A DNA stretch of 64,000 bases from Paenibacillus sp. FSL H7-0737 (GTDB lineage: Bacteria > Bacillota > Bacilli > Paenibacillales > Paenibacillaceae), in the NCBI RefSeq assembly GCF_000758545.1, contig NZ_CP009279.1:2046001-2110000 (forward strand), in the 5' to 3' direction. The position numbers were made by a program, and so were the translations under genes. Below the pieces are notes generated by a model. The model saw only the letters and a program-made list of their open reading frames with translations. It did not search any database and was not told where the DNA came from. Of this stretch, positions 1 to 8,895 are shown one piece after another (the stretch's first letter is position 1; each line of letters starts with the position of its first letter).

Positions 1-2532
1 GGGATCGTGAATTCAATCCCACTGGGCGTGCACACGGATATTACAAAACTGAACAGTATTCAGACGGGTACTGACATTGGAATTATATTGATCCTGGGGA
101 TGTTTGGAGCATATCATCTCAGCTTCTATTTCGTTGGGCGTAGAGAAAAGGCCTATTTGCTCAGCGGTTTATATTTGCTTATTCTTTCTTTGAACAATTC
201 TCTATATGGAGAGAAGATATTTCAACAGTTACTACCCCATTTCCCTTTTGAATCAACTTACAAGCTATTGGAAATAAGCCAGTTTGTCGGTTCGATTATC
301 ATTATTATGTTTTACTGCTCGGTCGAGTCCCGGTTGATGTCAAGTAAGAGGATGAAGATTGTGTTGTCTCCATTTCTCTTATATCTTGTATCGGTTTTGG
401 TGCTCCCGTATGGTGTACACATTCGTATGAAGTATCTATTCGTAACCTATCTTGGAATCGTTATGGTGGTAATCATAGTCAGAATGATCTATTTATATGT
501 TCGCAGCCAGAGCCAGACGACGGATCGAAAAGAACTATTTTTGTTCATTGGCGGTGCGATTTCGCTCCTGATATTTTTCTTTGATGTAAGTCTTTACTCT
601 GAAAATGTTCTGCAGACCGATTTGGTGGGTAAATGCGGAGTCATTGGTTTTATTGTTTTCTTCAATATTATGTTAGCTGTACGATTCTCAAACACTTATG
701 ATAAGACGGAAATGCTGTCCCGTCAGTTGCTAATCTCGAACCAGCTTAAAGATGAATTTCTGATGAACACTTCTCATGAGATCAAAACTCCGCTGCATGG
801 CATTATGAATATGACATCCTTTTTATTAGAAGATGGCGAAGATAATCTGTATCCATTACAGAAACAGAATCTTTGGTTAATTAAGGACACTTCTACAAAG
901 CTGTCAATGCTCATTCAGGATTTGATTGATGTTAGTCTTTTGAAGCATGGAGAATTACGACTACAGCAGACAGTGGTTGATCTAAGGGTGGCTTCACAAA
1001 TTGTATTTGATGTGTTGCAGTTTGAGCTCGCAGGGAAATCTGTGCGATTAGATAATCAGGTGGAACCCGATGTGTGGGTGCTTGCGGATGATAGTCGATT
1101 AAGACAAGTCATGTACAATTTAGTTCACAATGCGATCAAGCATACGGATAAAGGATTTATTACCATAAAAGCTTATGTAGAGGGAAATACAGTATCTGTT
1201 ACGGTGGAAGATTCAGGAACTGGGATATCCCCTGATATGCATACCGCCATATTTGAATATTTTGAACAAGTCGATAAACCACTTCCGCAAGATGGTTACA
1301 CAGGAATGGGTGTGGGTCTGTATATTAGCAGAAAGCTAATTGAGCGGATGGGCGGTGAGATTCGGGTGGATTGGTCTGAGGTTGGTCAAGGCACTCGAAT
1401 GATCTTCACCTTGCCCAAAATCGAGCGGATCCCAGGCTACCGCGAAGTAGCAGCTACAGGGGTGGGGCAGCACGCGCATTTTGAGCAGACCTCGCTTGAT
1501 ATAGTGGATCAGAGTGGATATACGATCTTAATTGTGGATGATGAGGCCTCTAACATTCATATTCTGCTGAATATTTTAAGACGGCATCATTACAATGTAA
1601 TTACGGCGTTTTCAGCGAATGAAGCAATGGACAAAATGGAGCAGTACCCTAATATGGACCTAGTTATATTAGATGTCATGATGCCGGGGATTTCAGGAAT
1701 TGAGTTGTGCCGAACGTTGCGGGTGCGTTACTCCATTCTGGATTTACCTATTTTGTTTGCTACAGTAAAAGACGCGCCAACAGATATTGCGCTTGGCTTC
1801 AGGGCTGGGGCGAATGATTATATAACTAAACCATTTGATGGAGAAACGCTGATTGCGAGAATTCAAACGCTGATTGCAATGAAGACATCGATACAAGAAG
1901 CGATACGAAATGAGTATGCTTTTCATCAAGCGCAAATCAAACCGCATTTTCTGTATAACGCACTGAGCAGTGTGATCTCTTTCTGTTATACAGATGGAGA
2001 GAAAGCCGCCTATTTGTTATCCATGTTAAGTCAATACATCCGTTATATTCTCGATATGGACCGTTCCACTTTAGTTGTTCCTTTGCACCGGGAGTTAGAG
2101 CTGATTCAAGCCTACGTGGAGATCGAAAAAGCGCGTTTTGGAGAACGGTTTGATTTTATTTTTTATATGGATGAGGGTCTGCGTTCTGTTGAAATCCCTT
2201 CCTTATGTATTCAGCCATTTGTTGAAAATGCGATCAGACATGGATTGTTTGAAAAAGAGGGTCAGGGCAGAGTTTCGCTCACGGTTCAAGCAGGTAGTAA
2301 CTATATGAAAGTTATCATCGAAGATGATGGTGTGGGTATGCCAGATGACTTGCTATATCAATTAACTGGAGACGAGCAGCCGGATGGCAGTATTGGAATC
2401 CATAACATTCGAAAGCGTCTAGGCGCTATACCCGGAGCTACCCTAACCATTCATTCCGACCTTGGGTTTGGGACCAAAGTAACAATGTATTTACCAGCAA
2501 GCCTTGGGGGCATGGAGGGAGAAACACGATGA
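1..2532 (+). CDS. Hybrid sensor histidine kinase with 7TM module, 5' end outside window
   Basis: Membrane sensor kinase that passes phosphate to the response regulator overlapping its 3' end. The frame is open to the window edge. The first start is GTG at 7, but proteins of this type (7TMR-DISM) normally have an extracytoplasmic domain first, so the gene probably begins upstream. Numbering from GTG 7: seven hydrophobic segments (about 25-225), a HisKA box SHEIKTPLHG with H257, a HATPase domain (DSGTGIS), a receiver domain (VDDE, phospho-acceptor D556 in LDVMMPG), then a second LytS-type kinase module (QIKPHFLYNALS, H647) with its own ATPase (PFVENAIRHG, DDGVGMP). Two kinase modules flanking one receiver is the notable feature. 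The signal is unknown. Confidence 0.88.
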   Translation, partial: GIVNSIPLGVHTDITKLNSIQTGTDIGIILILGMFGAYHLSFYFVGRREKAYLLSGLYLLILSLNNSLYGEKIFQQLLPHFPFESTYKLLEISQFVGSIIIIMFYCSVESRLMSSKRMKIVLSPFLLYLVSVLVLPYGVHIRMKYLFVTYLGIVMVVIIVRMIYLYVRSQSQTTDRKELFLFIGGAISLLIFFFDVSLYSENVLQTDLVGKCGVIGFIVFFNIMLAVRFSNTYDKTEMLSRQLLISNQLKDEFLMNTSHEIKTPLHGIMNMTSFLLEDGEDNLYPLQKQNLWLIKDTSTKLSMLIQDLIDVSLLKHGELRLQQTVVDLRVASQIVFDVLQFELAGKSVRLDNQVEPDVWVLADDSRLRQVMYNLVHNAIKHTDKGFITIKAYVEGNTVSVTVEDSGTGISPDMHTAIFEYFEQVDKPLPQDGYTGMGVGLYISRKLIERMGGEIRVDWSEVGQGTRMIFTLPKIERIPGYREVAATGVGQHAHFEQTSLDIVDQSGYTILIVDDEASNIHILLNILRRHHYNVITAFSANEAMDKMEQYPNMDLVILDVMMPGISGIELCRTLRVRYSILDLPILFATVKDAPTDIALGFRAGANDYITKPFDGETLIARIQTLIAMKTSIQEAIRNEYAFHQAQIKPHFLYNALSSVISFCYTDGEKAAYLLSMLSQYIRYILDMDRSTLVVPLHRELELIQAYVEIEKARFGERFDFIFYMDEGLRSVEIPSLCIQPFVENAIRHGLFEKEGQGRVSLTVQAGSNYMKVIIEDDGVGMPDDLLYQLTGDEQPDGSIGIHNIRKRLGAIPGATLTIHSDLGFGTKVTMYLPASLGGMEGETR

Positions 2533-3641
2533 TTCGTGTAGTGATTGTTGAAGATGAGAAGCCAATTTTGAATTTGATGAAGGTACTGATCGGTCGTAAT
2601 CCAGATTATACCATTAGCGGGGCCTTCTCAAATCCATTAGAGGCACTGGAATGCATACCTGATTTACAACCGGATGTCGTGTTTATAGATGTTGAAATGC
2701 CTAAGATGAATGGTATTGAGCTGGCAAGCAGAATTCAGAAGCTGATGCATCAACCGGAAATTGTATTTACAACGGCCTACAAGAATTATGCACTGGAAGC
2801 ATTCGAGGTTAGTGCACTAGATTATATACTTAAGCCAATAACACCCGAAGCGATCAACAGGGTCACTGAACGACTTATTAAACGAATGAGACCTGCGGTG
2901 ATCCTAGAGCCAAAGAAAACGGGGCCTATGATCCGCTGTTTTGGCGGATTTGAAGTTTGTGATTCAGAAGGCAAGCCCATTCATTTTCGAACGCGCAGAG
3001 CAGAGGAATTATTCGCATATTTTCTATGTAATGCAGGTCGTTATATCAGTAAATGGAGAATAATTGATTTGTTATGGCCAGATATGCAGGATGAGAGAGG
3101 GGCATCCAACCTGTATAATACGATTTACCTCTTGAAAAAAATGCTAAAAGAAAAGGGCTTCGTCATGGAAATCCGTAAAATGAATGATGGTTATATGCTG
3201 GAGACCGGAAATGAAAGTTATGATGCTCTTGATTATCAAAGGTTTCATTTAGAAATGGCTGAAGGGAAACAAAACACTACTCAAATGGAGCGGCTTTGTT
3301 TCTTATATCAGGGGCCCCTGTTGGATGGAAAGCCTTATCTATGGAAGATTTCGCTGGAGGAAGCTTATTGCAAGTATTTTACAACCTGGACTCGATTGCT
3401 AGTGGATAGAGATTGTGCTACTCAGGATTGGCATAAAGCGGAGCAACGATTAGAAAAGTTCTTGGGTTTATATCCTCTTCATGAAGAGATGAACCAGCAA
3501 ATGATTGATATATATGCTAGGCTCGGAAATAAGGATAAGATCGCACGGCTCTATGAGAAATTCGAGATTGCTTATCGTACGGAGCTGGGAATGGTTCCTT
3601 CAACAGAGTTTAAAGATTATGTAGCTGCATATCTGGCCTAA
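2529..3641 (+). CDS. Response regulator with receiver, winged-helix and BTAD (SARP-like) domains
   Basis: Predicted output partner of the upstream hybrid kinase. Its ATG overlaps the kinase stop (ATGA), so translation is likely coupled. Residues 1-120 form a CheY-like receiver with D9, phospho-acceptor D54 (FIDVEMP) and the conserved lysine in DYILKP. Residues from about 135 match a winged-helix DNA-binding domain (RTRRAEELFAYFL, ISKWRIIDLLWPD), and 235-370 a helical bacterial transcriptional activation domain ending in PLHEEMNQQMIDIYARLG. The 370-aa length fits the REC-wHTH-BTAD type common in Paenibacillus. Target genes cannot be read from the sequence. Confidence 0.88.
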   Translation: MIRVVIVEDEKPILNLMKVLIGRNPDYTISGAFSNPLEALECIPDLQPDVVFIDVEMPKMNGIELASRIQKLMHQPEIVFTTAYKNYALEAFEVSALDYILKPITPEAINRVTERLIKRMRPAVILEPKKTGPMIRCFGGFEVCDSEGKPIHFRTRRAEELFAYFLCNAGRYISKWRIIDLLWPDMQDERGASNLYNTIYLLKKMLKEKGFVMEIRKMNDGYMLETGNESYDALDYQRFHLEMAEGKQNTTQMERLCFLYQGPLLDGKPYLWKISLEEAYCKYFTTWTRLLVDRDCATQDWHKAEQRLEKFLGLYPLHEEMNQQMIDIYARLGNKDKIARLYEKFEIAYRTELGMVPSTEFKDYVAAYLA

Positions 3642-3730
3642 AATTTGATGCGGACTTGGTATTTCAAAAGGCGTATGTTACTAGTATCAATGAATCTTCT
3701 ATAAGTGAATAAATAATATTTTTTAAAAAG

Positions 3731-3785
3731 CACCCCTTTACGCTATACGGTATCTATATACTGTTAGCGGTAAGGGGATTTTTTT
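3731..3785 (+). terminator. Rho-independent terminator after the two-component operon
   Basis: An imperfect stem pairs CCCCTTTACGCT (about 3733-3744) with AGCGGTAAGGGG, and a run of seven T follows. It separates the kinase/regulator pair from the ECF sigma operon. Confidence 0.65.
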
Positions 3786-3822
3786 GCGAAACTTTTCTTT
3801 TATAAGTTTTTCTACTATCAGC

Positions 3823-3846
3823 TAACATTTCGAGAACTTAACCGTT
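3823..3846 (+). promoter_or_regulatory. Possible ECF-type autoregulatory promoter of the sigma factor
   Basis: TAAC at 3823-3826 is followed after 16 nt by CGTT at 3843-3846, which resembles the AAC-N16-CGT pattern of ECF promoters. It would give a short leader holding the GGGAGG Shine-Dalgarno before the ATG at 3870. ECF operons are often autoregulated. The motif is short, so chance is possible. Confidence 0.3.
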
Positions 3847-3869
3847 ATACATACGAAGGGAGGTGCAGG

Positions 3870-4361
3870 ATGAAGCCCGGGCAGCTACATCAGATACTTC
3901 AACCGAAAATGTTAGAAATCCAAAAATACTTGATTCGTCTCGGGGCACCTGCAGCCGACGCGGAGGATATCGTACAAGATACGGTATATAAGGCACTTTT
4001 GTATATCGATTCTATTGATGAGAACAAATTCAGTGCATGGCTATATAAAGTAGCGATTAATCGTTATTATGATCTGTGCCGCCGCAGCAAACGGATAGTC
4101 ATTCCTATTGATTATGTGGATGTTCCAGACATGGAACTGCCAGAGGATCATGTGCTGTTAAAAGAGAAACGAGAGGACATCGAACGTGTACTAGATGAGC
4201 TTCTTCCTCTCCACAAACAGCTCATTATTATGAAGTACGAGCTGGAGCTATCCTATCAGGAGATAGCTGAGCTCCTTGGGATCACAACGGATACGGTCAA
4301 ATCGGCATTGTTTCGTGCCCGCAAGCAATTTCAAAAAAAATACAGAGGTGAAGCGGAATGA
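3870..4361 (+). CDS. ECF-family RNA polymerase sigma factor
   Basis: A 163-aa extracytoplasmic-function sigma factor that would direct RNA polymerase to a small stress regulon when released by its anti-sigma partner. Region 2 is visible at about 10-75 (DAEDIVQDTVYKALLYID, FSAWLYKVAINRYYDLCRR). Region 4 is at about 105-160, with helix-turn-helix YQEIAELLGITTDTVKSALF. The start has a GGGAGG Shine-Dalgarno 8 nt upstream. The stop overlaps the next gene by 4 bp (ATGA), the usual sigma/anti-sigma arrangement. No specific SigM, SigW or SigX assignment is justified. Confidence 0.92.
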   Translation: MKPGQLHQILQPKMLEIQKYLIRLGAPAADAEDIVQDTVYKALLYIDSIDENKFSAWLYKVAINRYYDLCRRSKRIVIPIDYVDVPDMELPEDHVLLKEKREDIERVLDELLPLHKQLIIMKYELELSYQEIAELLGITTDTVKSALFRARKQFQKKYRGEAE

Positions 4362-5359
4362 CGGCTCCATGGGAACAAAAGGATGATCAAAACCTTTCGA
4401 AAATAATTAAGAAAGCAAAACGAAAAACAATGATACGTAATACGGTCATTTCACTGATCGTGACCATTATAGTATTGTTCGGTGGCATGCTGGGTATCTC
4501 TCAACTGACCAGCTGGTTAGCGATGCGTGGGCTGGATGAGGAGAGGATTATGATGGAAATTAGCAGTCCTAATCTTCATGAGCTGAGAACTGAGCTGGAT
4601 TTAGGATTTTTATCGGGCAAAGTTGAACTGAGTACGTACAAGGTTGTTGAGGGTGTACCTGTCGTGTGGGATACTAAAAAGCTGGAATTCAGTATGAGCA
4701 GCCGTTTTTCTCTACTTTACAGGGGATACTCTAGTATTAATGTTCCTGATCCAATAATGACAAGCCAAAATTATGAATATTACCGAGGATATAACAGTCA
4801 AAATGGACAGCGGGAAATGATGTTCTATGTACCTGGGGTGAATTATAACGGTAAGGTGTTGAATGACCTACCTGCACTTGAACAAATGGAACCTGGTAAG
4901 CTGGTAGAAATGGCAGTTTCGTTTGATAAAAGCTATACACAAGCAGAAGTAGAGAAGATGCTGCCAACAGAGCTGACACAGAAGTGGTATTGGGTAGATA
5001 CGTATGACAATAAAAAGAAGCTTGAGTTTATTACGAATGATAGCAGCCCGAATAAATATGCATTACCGGAATCAGCGAGACAAGTATACGGTTACGGTGT
5101 CAATTGGGAAGGCTTATTTAAACCGAAACCAGAGGATTTTTTACAATCACTAGCATATGGGCTTCAGAAAGAGGGCAAGTATTACGGAGAATTTGAGCGA
5201 ATCTCGAACTATTTGAAAAAGGATAAAGCGGCACCGGATGCCAGTGACGTACAGCTATTGGGAGTTGTTGTTACAGGCACTGCTAAGGAGCTGCAAAGCC
5301 TTAAAGGAAAGGCATATGTAAATACCGCAGTTCTCGGCGCGATTGTGGATAAATATTAA
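4358..5359 (+). CDS. Membrane anti-sigma factor with sigma-regulator N- and C-terminal domains
   Basis: Predicted anti-sigma factor (333 aa) holding the upstream ECF sigma factor at the membrane. Residues 1-28 are cytoplasmic and charged, 29-52 form one transmembrane helix (NTVISLIVTIIVLFGGMLGI), and the rest is extracytoplasmic. The N-terminal stretch and the C-terminal part (about 175-333, including the FKPKPEDFLQSLAYG region) resemble the sigma factor regulator N- and C-terminal families of Bacillales. It overlaps the sigma gene by 4 bp. The extracytoplasmic domain is the likely signal sensor, but no ligand can be named. Confidence 0.82.
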   Translation: MTAPWEQKDDQNLSKIIKKAKRKTMIRNTVISLIVTIIVLFGGMLGISQLTSWLAMRGLDEERIMMEISSPNLHELRTELDLGFLSGKVELSTYKVVEGVPVVWDTKKLEFSMSSRFSLLYRGYSSINVPDPIMTSQNYEYYRGYNSQNGQREMMFYVPGVNYNGKVLNDLPALEQMEPGKLVEMAVSFDKSYTQAEVEKMLPTELTQKWYWVDTYDNKKKLEFITNDSSPNKYALPESARQVYGYGVNWEGLFKPKPEDFLQSLAYGLQKEGKYYGEFERISNYLKKDKAAPDASDVQLLGVVVTGTAKELQSLKGKAYVNTAVLGAIVDKY

Positions 5360-5378
5360 TCTTATAGTAAAACAAAGA

Positions 5379-5410
5379 AGACCCGGGAACGATGATCCCG
5401 GGTCTATTTT
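5379..5410. terminator. Bidirectional terminator between convergent genes
   Basis: A perfect 10-bp stem, AGACCCGGGA and TCCCGGGTCT, with a 7-nt loop. A short T-rich tail follows on the plus side. It lies between the anti-sigma gene and the convergent HxlR gene. Confidence 0.75.
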
Positions 5411-5436
5411 GATCATTTTTCAACCAATTATTTATG

Positions 5437-5781
5437 CTACGTCCATTTGGCGGACCACAGCTTCATTTCCTTCAAAATTTGATGCAAATCCTCACCTTTT
5501 GGAGTTAAAGAATATTCCACTGTTACGGGTACGGTAGGAAACACATGGCGTTCTAGTACACCGTGTTCCTCTAAATGGCGTAGAGTACTAGTCAAAGCAC
5601 GAGGGCTGACATTAGTGATTTTTCGCTGAAGCGCTCCAAAGCGTTGGGTACCGTCGAATAACTCCCTTAGTACGAGAAAAGCCCATTTTCCGCCCAATAC
5701 CTCAAGTGTTTTTTCTACATTACATTCAATAGTAAGTGGGGTTTTAGGGATATAATTATTGCTAGATTTAGCTGTTGTCAA
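5437..5781 (-). CDS. HxlR-family transcriptional regulator
   Basis: Small MarR/HxlR-type winged-helix repressor, 114 aa from the chosen start. The TTG at 5781 was chosen because AGGAGG lies 7-8 nt upstream. The longer reading from 5841 has no such site and would exceed the usual ~110 aa. The core LEVLGGKWAFLVLRELFDG, RFGALQRKI and LTSTLRHLEEHGVLER is typical. C20 sits just before helix 1, where redox- or electrophile-sensing relatives (YodB, HypR) carry their sensor cysteine. It is divergent from an aldo/keto reductase, and the shared upstream region has an 18-bp dyad. Sensing of electrophiles is inferred. Confidence 0.88.
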   Translation of the reverse strand: MTTAKSSNNYIPKTPLTIECNVEKTLEVLGGKWAFLVLRELFDGTQRFGALQRKITNVSPRALTSTLRHLEEHGVLERHVFPTVPVTVEYSLTPKGEDLHQILKEMKLWSAKWT

Positions 5782-5805
5782 GGAATCTCCTCCTGTTTTG
5801 GTGCC

Positions 5806-5823
5806 ACTATACTCTTGTATAGT
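5806..5823. promoter_or_regulatory. Dyad operator candidate upstream of the HxlR gene
   Basis: A perfect inverted repeat, ACTATAC-TCTT-GTATAGT, lies 25 nt upstream of the chosen HxlR start, in the divergent intergenic region with the aldo/keto reductase. HxlR-family repressors bind short A/T-rich dyads of this kind, so autoregulation and control of the reductase are plausible. Confidence 0.45.
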
Positions 5824-5955
5824 AACTACTCTAGAGATCATATAGTAAACTAAATTTCACTTCTTCCTATTATATACAAACTATTCTAGAATGAATATGT
5901 GCGTTAGGCAACCTGCCGAAATCATAACACGGAACTATGGAAAGGAGCAGTTATT

Positions 5956-6888
5956 ATGAAATATCGTAGATTAGGTGGAACAGGCCTAAAAGTTAGCGAG
6001 ATTAGTCTGGGAAGCTGGCTGACATACGGAGGATATGTAGAAAGAGATAATGCTGTTAAAGCCATTGAAACCGCTTACGACCTAGGCGTGAATTTTTTTG
6101 ATACGGCAAATGTTTACGAAAAGGGTGCTGCTGAGAAAGTGCTAGGCGAGACCTTGCGGAACTATCCGAGAGAATCCTATGTGCTGGCCACTAAAGTGTT
6201 TGGCGAAATGGGGACGGGGCCTAACGATCGTGGTCTATCCCGCAAGCATATTACGGAACAATGTCACGCAAGCTTGCAGCGTCTCGGCGTAGAATACGTG
6301 GATATTATGTATTGCCATCGTTTCGATACGGAAACTCCAATTGAAGAGACCTTACGTGCGCTGGATGATCTGGTTCGTCAAGGCAAGGTATATTATGTCG
6401 GTGTAAGTGAGTGGACTGCGGCGCAAATGACAGATGCGCTAGCTGTAGCAGACCGCTATTTACTGGATCATATCGTGGTTAACCAACCGATTTATAATAT
6501 GTTCGAACGTTATATTGAGAAAGAAATTATTCCGCTCGGCGAGCGACGTGGCATTGGACAGGTTGTTTTTTCTCCACTGGCTCAAGGGCTGTTAACAGGA
6601 AAGTATAACGCGGACATCCCTGAAGATAGCCGTGCGGCTAAGCTGGATCGGTTGAAAAAGGCGATTACAGAAGAGAAGATTGAAAAGGTTCGCCAACTAA
6701 GCGGGGTAGCTGCGGAGTTGAATATTTCTGTGGGAAATCTGGCTTTGGCTTGGATTCTGCGTCAGCCTAATGTAGCAAGTGCGCTAGTGGGTGCCAGTCG
6801 TCCGCAGCAGGTCGAAGAGAATGTTAAGGCTTCGGGAATAGAACTTTCCGAGGATATGCTTAAGAAAATTGAAGAGATTCTTAACTAG
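5956..6888 (+). CDS. Aldo/keto reductase
   Basis: NADPH-dependent oxidoreductase (310 aa, cytosolic TIM barrel) related to the potassium-channel beta-subunit and YghZ-like group. The catalytic tetrad is visible as D49 and Y54 (FFDTANVYEKG), K80 (LATKVFG) and H121 (MYCHRFD). The C-terminal part has the NADP-binding pattern VVFSPLAQGLLTGKY and ALVGASRPQQVEEN. AAAGGAG precedes the ATG. It is divergent from the HxlR regulator and followed at 30 bp by an epimerase, so these genes may form a regulon for detoxifying reactive carbonyls. The substrate is unknown. Confidence 0.92.
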   Translation: MKYRRLGGTGLKVSEISLGSWLTYGGYVERDNAVKAIETAYDLGVNFFDTANVYEKGAAEKVLGETLRNYPRESYVLATKVFGEMGTGPNDRGLSRKHITEQCHASLQRLGVEYVDIMYCHRFDTETPIEETLRALDDLVRQGKVYYVGVSEWTAAQMTDALAVADRYLLDHIVVNQPIYNMFERYIEKEIIPLGERRGIGQVVFSPLAQGLLTGKYNADIPEDSRAAKLDRLKKAITEEKIEKVRQLSGVAAELNISVGNLALAWILRQPNVASALVGASRPQQVEENVKASGIELSEDMLKKIEEILN

Positions 6889-6918
6889 AGATAGATTCAT
6901 AAAAAAGGAGATATGATC

Positions 6919-7767
6919 ATGGCGAAAGTAGTTGTTACTGGCGGAAGCGGGATGCTCGGCAGATGGGTGGTCCGGCATTTTGTTGAGCAAGGGTATGAGG
7001 TTGTGAATGTGGATACGCAAAAATCTCCAGATTCCTTGTGCCAAACGATCATTGCTGATTTGAATAATTTAGGTGAAGTGTACGGCGTACTTGCAGGCGC
7101 TGATGCAGTTGTGCATCTGGCTGCGATCCCGGCCGCAAATATAAAGACGAGTGAAGTCACCTTTCAAAATAATGTAGTATCCACCTATAACATTCTGGAG
7201 GCTGCTGCTGGACTAGGCATTCGCAAAGCAGTTATTGCTTCCAGTGAATCCTCTTATGGCATCTGTTTTGCGGTTAACCCATTGGGTCCGCAGTACGTGC
7301 CTATGGATGAGGAGCATCCACAATTACCTGAGGACAGTTATGGTCTATCTAAAGTTGTGAATGAAAAGACAGCAGAGATGTTCCAGCGCAGAACGGGTAT
7401 ACAAGTCGTTTCCCTAAGAATCGGAAATGTCATTAACCCATCGACGTATGAACGTTTCCCTTCCTTCATTCATGATCCCGCGCAGCGTGATCGGATTCTG
7501 TGGAGTTATATTGATACACGGGATGTAGCGACAGCTTGCCAATTGGCGATTGAAACGGACGGATTGGGCGCAGTTGCTCTTAATATATGCGCAGATGAGA
7601 CCAGTATGGCTGTTCCTAGCAGAGAGTTAATGGCCGCACGTTATCCAGAGGTGACGGATTTCCGCCAGCCGCTGGAAGGCCATGAGTCGTTACTCAGCAA
7701 TGCGAAGGCGAAGAAGCTGCTGAATTGGCAGCCCAAGCACTTATGGCGAGATTACGTTAATGAATAA
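6919..7767 (+). CDS. NAD-dependent epimerase/dehydratase (extended SDR)
   Basis: A Rossmann-fold sugar-nucleotide epimerase-like protein of 282 aa. The ATG at 6919 is preferred over 6913 because GGAG lies 8 nt upstream of it and only 2 nt from the other. The N-terminal NAD-binding motif is VTGGSGMLG, and the active site has YGLSK (Tyr-x-x-x-Lys) at about 135. It lies 30 bp after the aldo/keto reductase in the same direction, probably in one transcript. The substrate cannot be assigned. Confidence 0.88.
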   Translation: MAKVVVTGGSGMLGRWVVRHFVEQGYEVVNVDTQKSPDSLCQTIIADLNNLGEVYGVLAGADAVVHLAAIPAANIKTSEVTFQNNVVSTYNILEAAAGLGIRKAVIASSESSYGICFAVNPLGPQYVPMDEEHPQLPEDSYGLSKVVNEKTAEMFQRRTGIQVVSLRIGNVINPSTYERFPSFIHDPAQRDRILWSYIDTRDVATACQLAIETDGLGAVALNICADETSMAVPSRELMAARYPEVTDFRQPLEGHESLLSNAKAKKLLNWQPKHLWRDYVNE

Positions 7768-7802
7768 ATGACGAGCCAGGTTTACTTTTACTATAAATGA
7801 GA

Positions 7803-7826
7803 GTTCAAAAAGTACGGTTTTTGAAC
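7803..7826. repeat. Collapsed 24-bp hairpin copy of the 34357-34523 intergenic element
   Basis: GTTCAAAAA and TTTTTGAAC flank a 6-nt loop GTACGG. The left part, including 2 nt upstream (21 bp from 7801), is identical to the left end of the 167-bp element at 34357. This looks like an internally deleted or solo copy. It sits in the gap between two epimerase genes, 24 bp before the second start. Confidence 0.7.
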
Positions 7827-7849
7827 ATCCTCTATAAGGAGCGTGTGAA

Positions 7850-8872
7850 ATGAAGGTATTATTTATCGGAGGTACGGGACTGATTAGCCAGGCTGTATCC
7901 CCGCACGCGGTAGAACAAGGAATAGAGCTGTATTTGTTCAACAGGGGACAAAGAGGCGAATTCGTTCCGGATGGGGCGAAGGTGATTCAAGGTGACATTC
8001 GTAATCCGGCGGAGGCTGCCGAAGTATTGCGAGATTATGAATTTGACGTAGTGGTAGACTGGATTGCTTTTACACCGGAACATGTGCAGACAGATATTGA
8101 TCTGTTTACAGGTAAAACGAAGCAGTACATTTTTATCAGCTCGGCCTCGGCTTATCAGAAGCCACAGCGTAATTATATAATCACAGAAGAGACACCCCTG
8201 GAGAATCCTTATTGGGAATACTCGAGAAATAAAATTGCTTGTGAGCAGCTATTGATGGAAGCACACAAGAGCAGCGGATTCCCGGTTACGATTGTTCGTC
8301 CTTCCCATACTTACGGAAACACAGCCATCCCTGCGGCACTCACGAGCGGACAGCATCCTTGGTCCTTGATTGATCGTATCCGTCGTGGCTTGCCTTTAGT
8401 CATCCATGGAGATGGAACATCTTTGTGGACACTGACGCATAACTCAGATTTTGCCAAAGGAATCGTCGGATTGCTTGGGCATCCGGAAGCGATTGGGGAG
8501 GCCATTCATATTACTTCTGATGAGGTGTTGAACTGGAATCAGATCTATGCGGCCATTGGGCAAGCGGCAGGTGTGGAGCCGAAAGTGGTTCATATCTCTA
8601 CAGACTTTATCACAGCCTTCTCCCCTCCAGGGACGGCGGATGGCTTGATCGGCGATCAAGCGGTCAGCAGTGTTTTTGACAATCGTAAAATCAAACGTCT
8701 CGTGCCTGACTTCCAGGCTGCCGTTCCTTTCTCTGAAGGGATAAAGCAGTCAATTGCTTGGTTCGAGGCTCATCCAGATCAATGCACGGTTGATGCGGAA
8801 TGGTCTGCTTTACTAGATCATTTGATCGAGAAACATGGAGTTGAGGCCAAGCCTCTATCCTTTTACTCATAA
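7850..8872 (+). CDS. NAD-dependent epimerase/dehydratase (atypical SDR, CSP41-like)
   Basis: A second Rossmann protein (340 aa) of the NAD-dependent epimerase family, different from its neighbour. The dinucleotide motif is FIGGTGLIS at the N-terminus. The usual Tyr-x-x-x-Lys position reads YSRNK at about 125. The C-terminal half has the substrate-domain features VIHGDGTSLWTLTHNSDFAKG and AIHITSDEVLNWNQI. AAGGAG lies 8-9 nt before the ATG. It follows the other epimerase in the same direction, with a small hairpin repeat between. The function may be sugar modification, and the substrate is unknown. Confidence 0.88.
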   Translation: MKVLFIGGTGLISQAVSPHAVEQGIELYLFNRGQRGEFVPDGAKVIQGDIRNPAEAAEVLRDYEFDVVVDWIAFTPEHVQTDIDLFTGKTKQYIFISSASAYQKPQRNYIITEETPLENPYWEYSRNKIACEQLLMEAHKSSGFPVTIVRPSHTYGNTAIPAALTSGQHPWSLIDRIRRGLPLVIHGDGTSLWTLTHNSDFAKGIVGLLGHPEAIGEAIHITSDEVLNWNQIYAAIGQAAGVEPKVVHISTDFITAFSPPGTADGLIGDQAVSSVFDNRKIKRLVPDFQAAVPFSEGIKQSIAWFEAHPDQCTVDAEWSALLDHLIEKHGVEAKPLSFYS

Positions 8873-8895
8873 GATTTGTACGGTTAATATTTAAA

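Noticed and set aside
7849..8872. The two adjacent epimerase genes as one frameshifted gene
   Set aside because: Each has its own dinucleotide-binding motif and ribosome site, and the gap contains a hairpin repeat, so they are separate genes.
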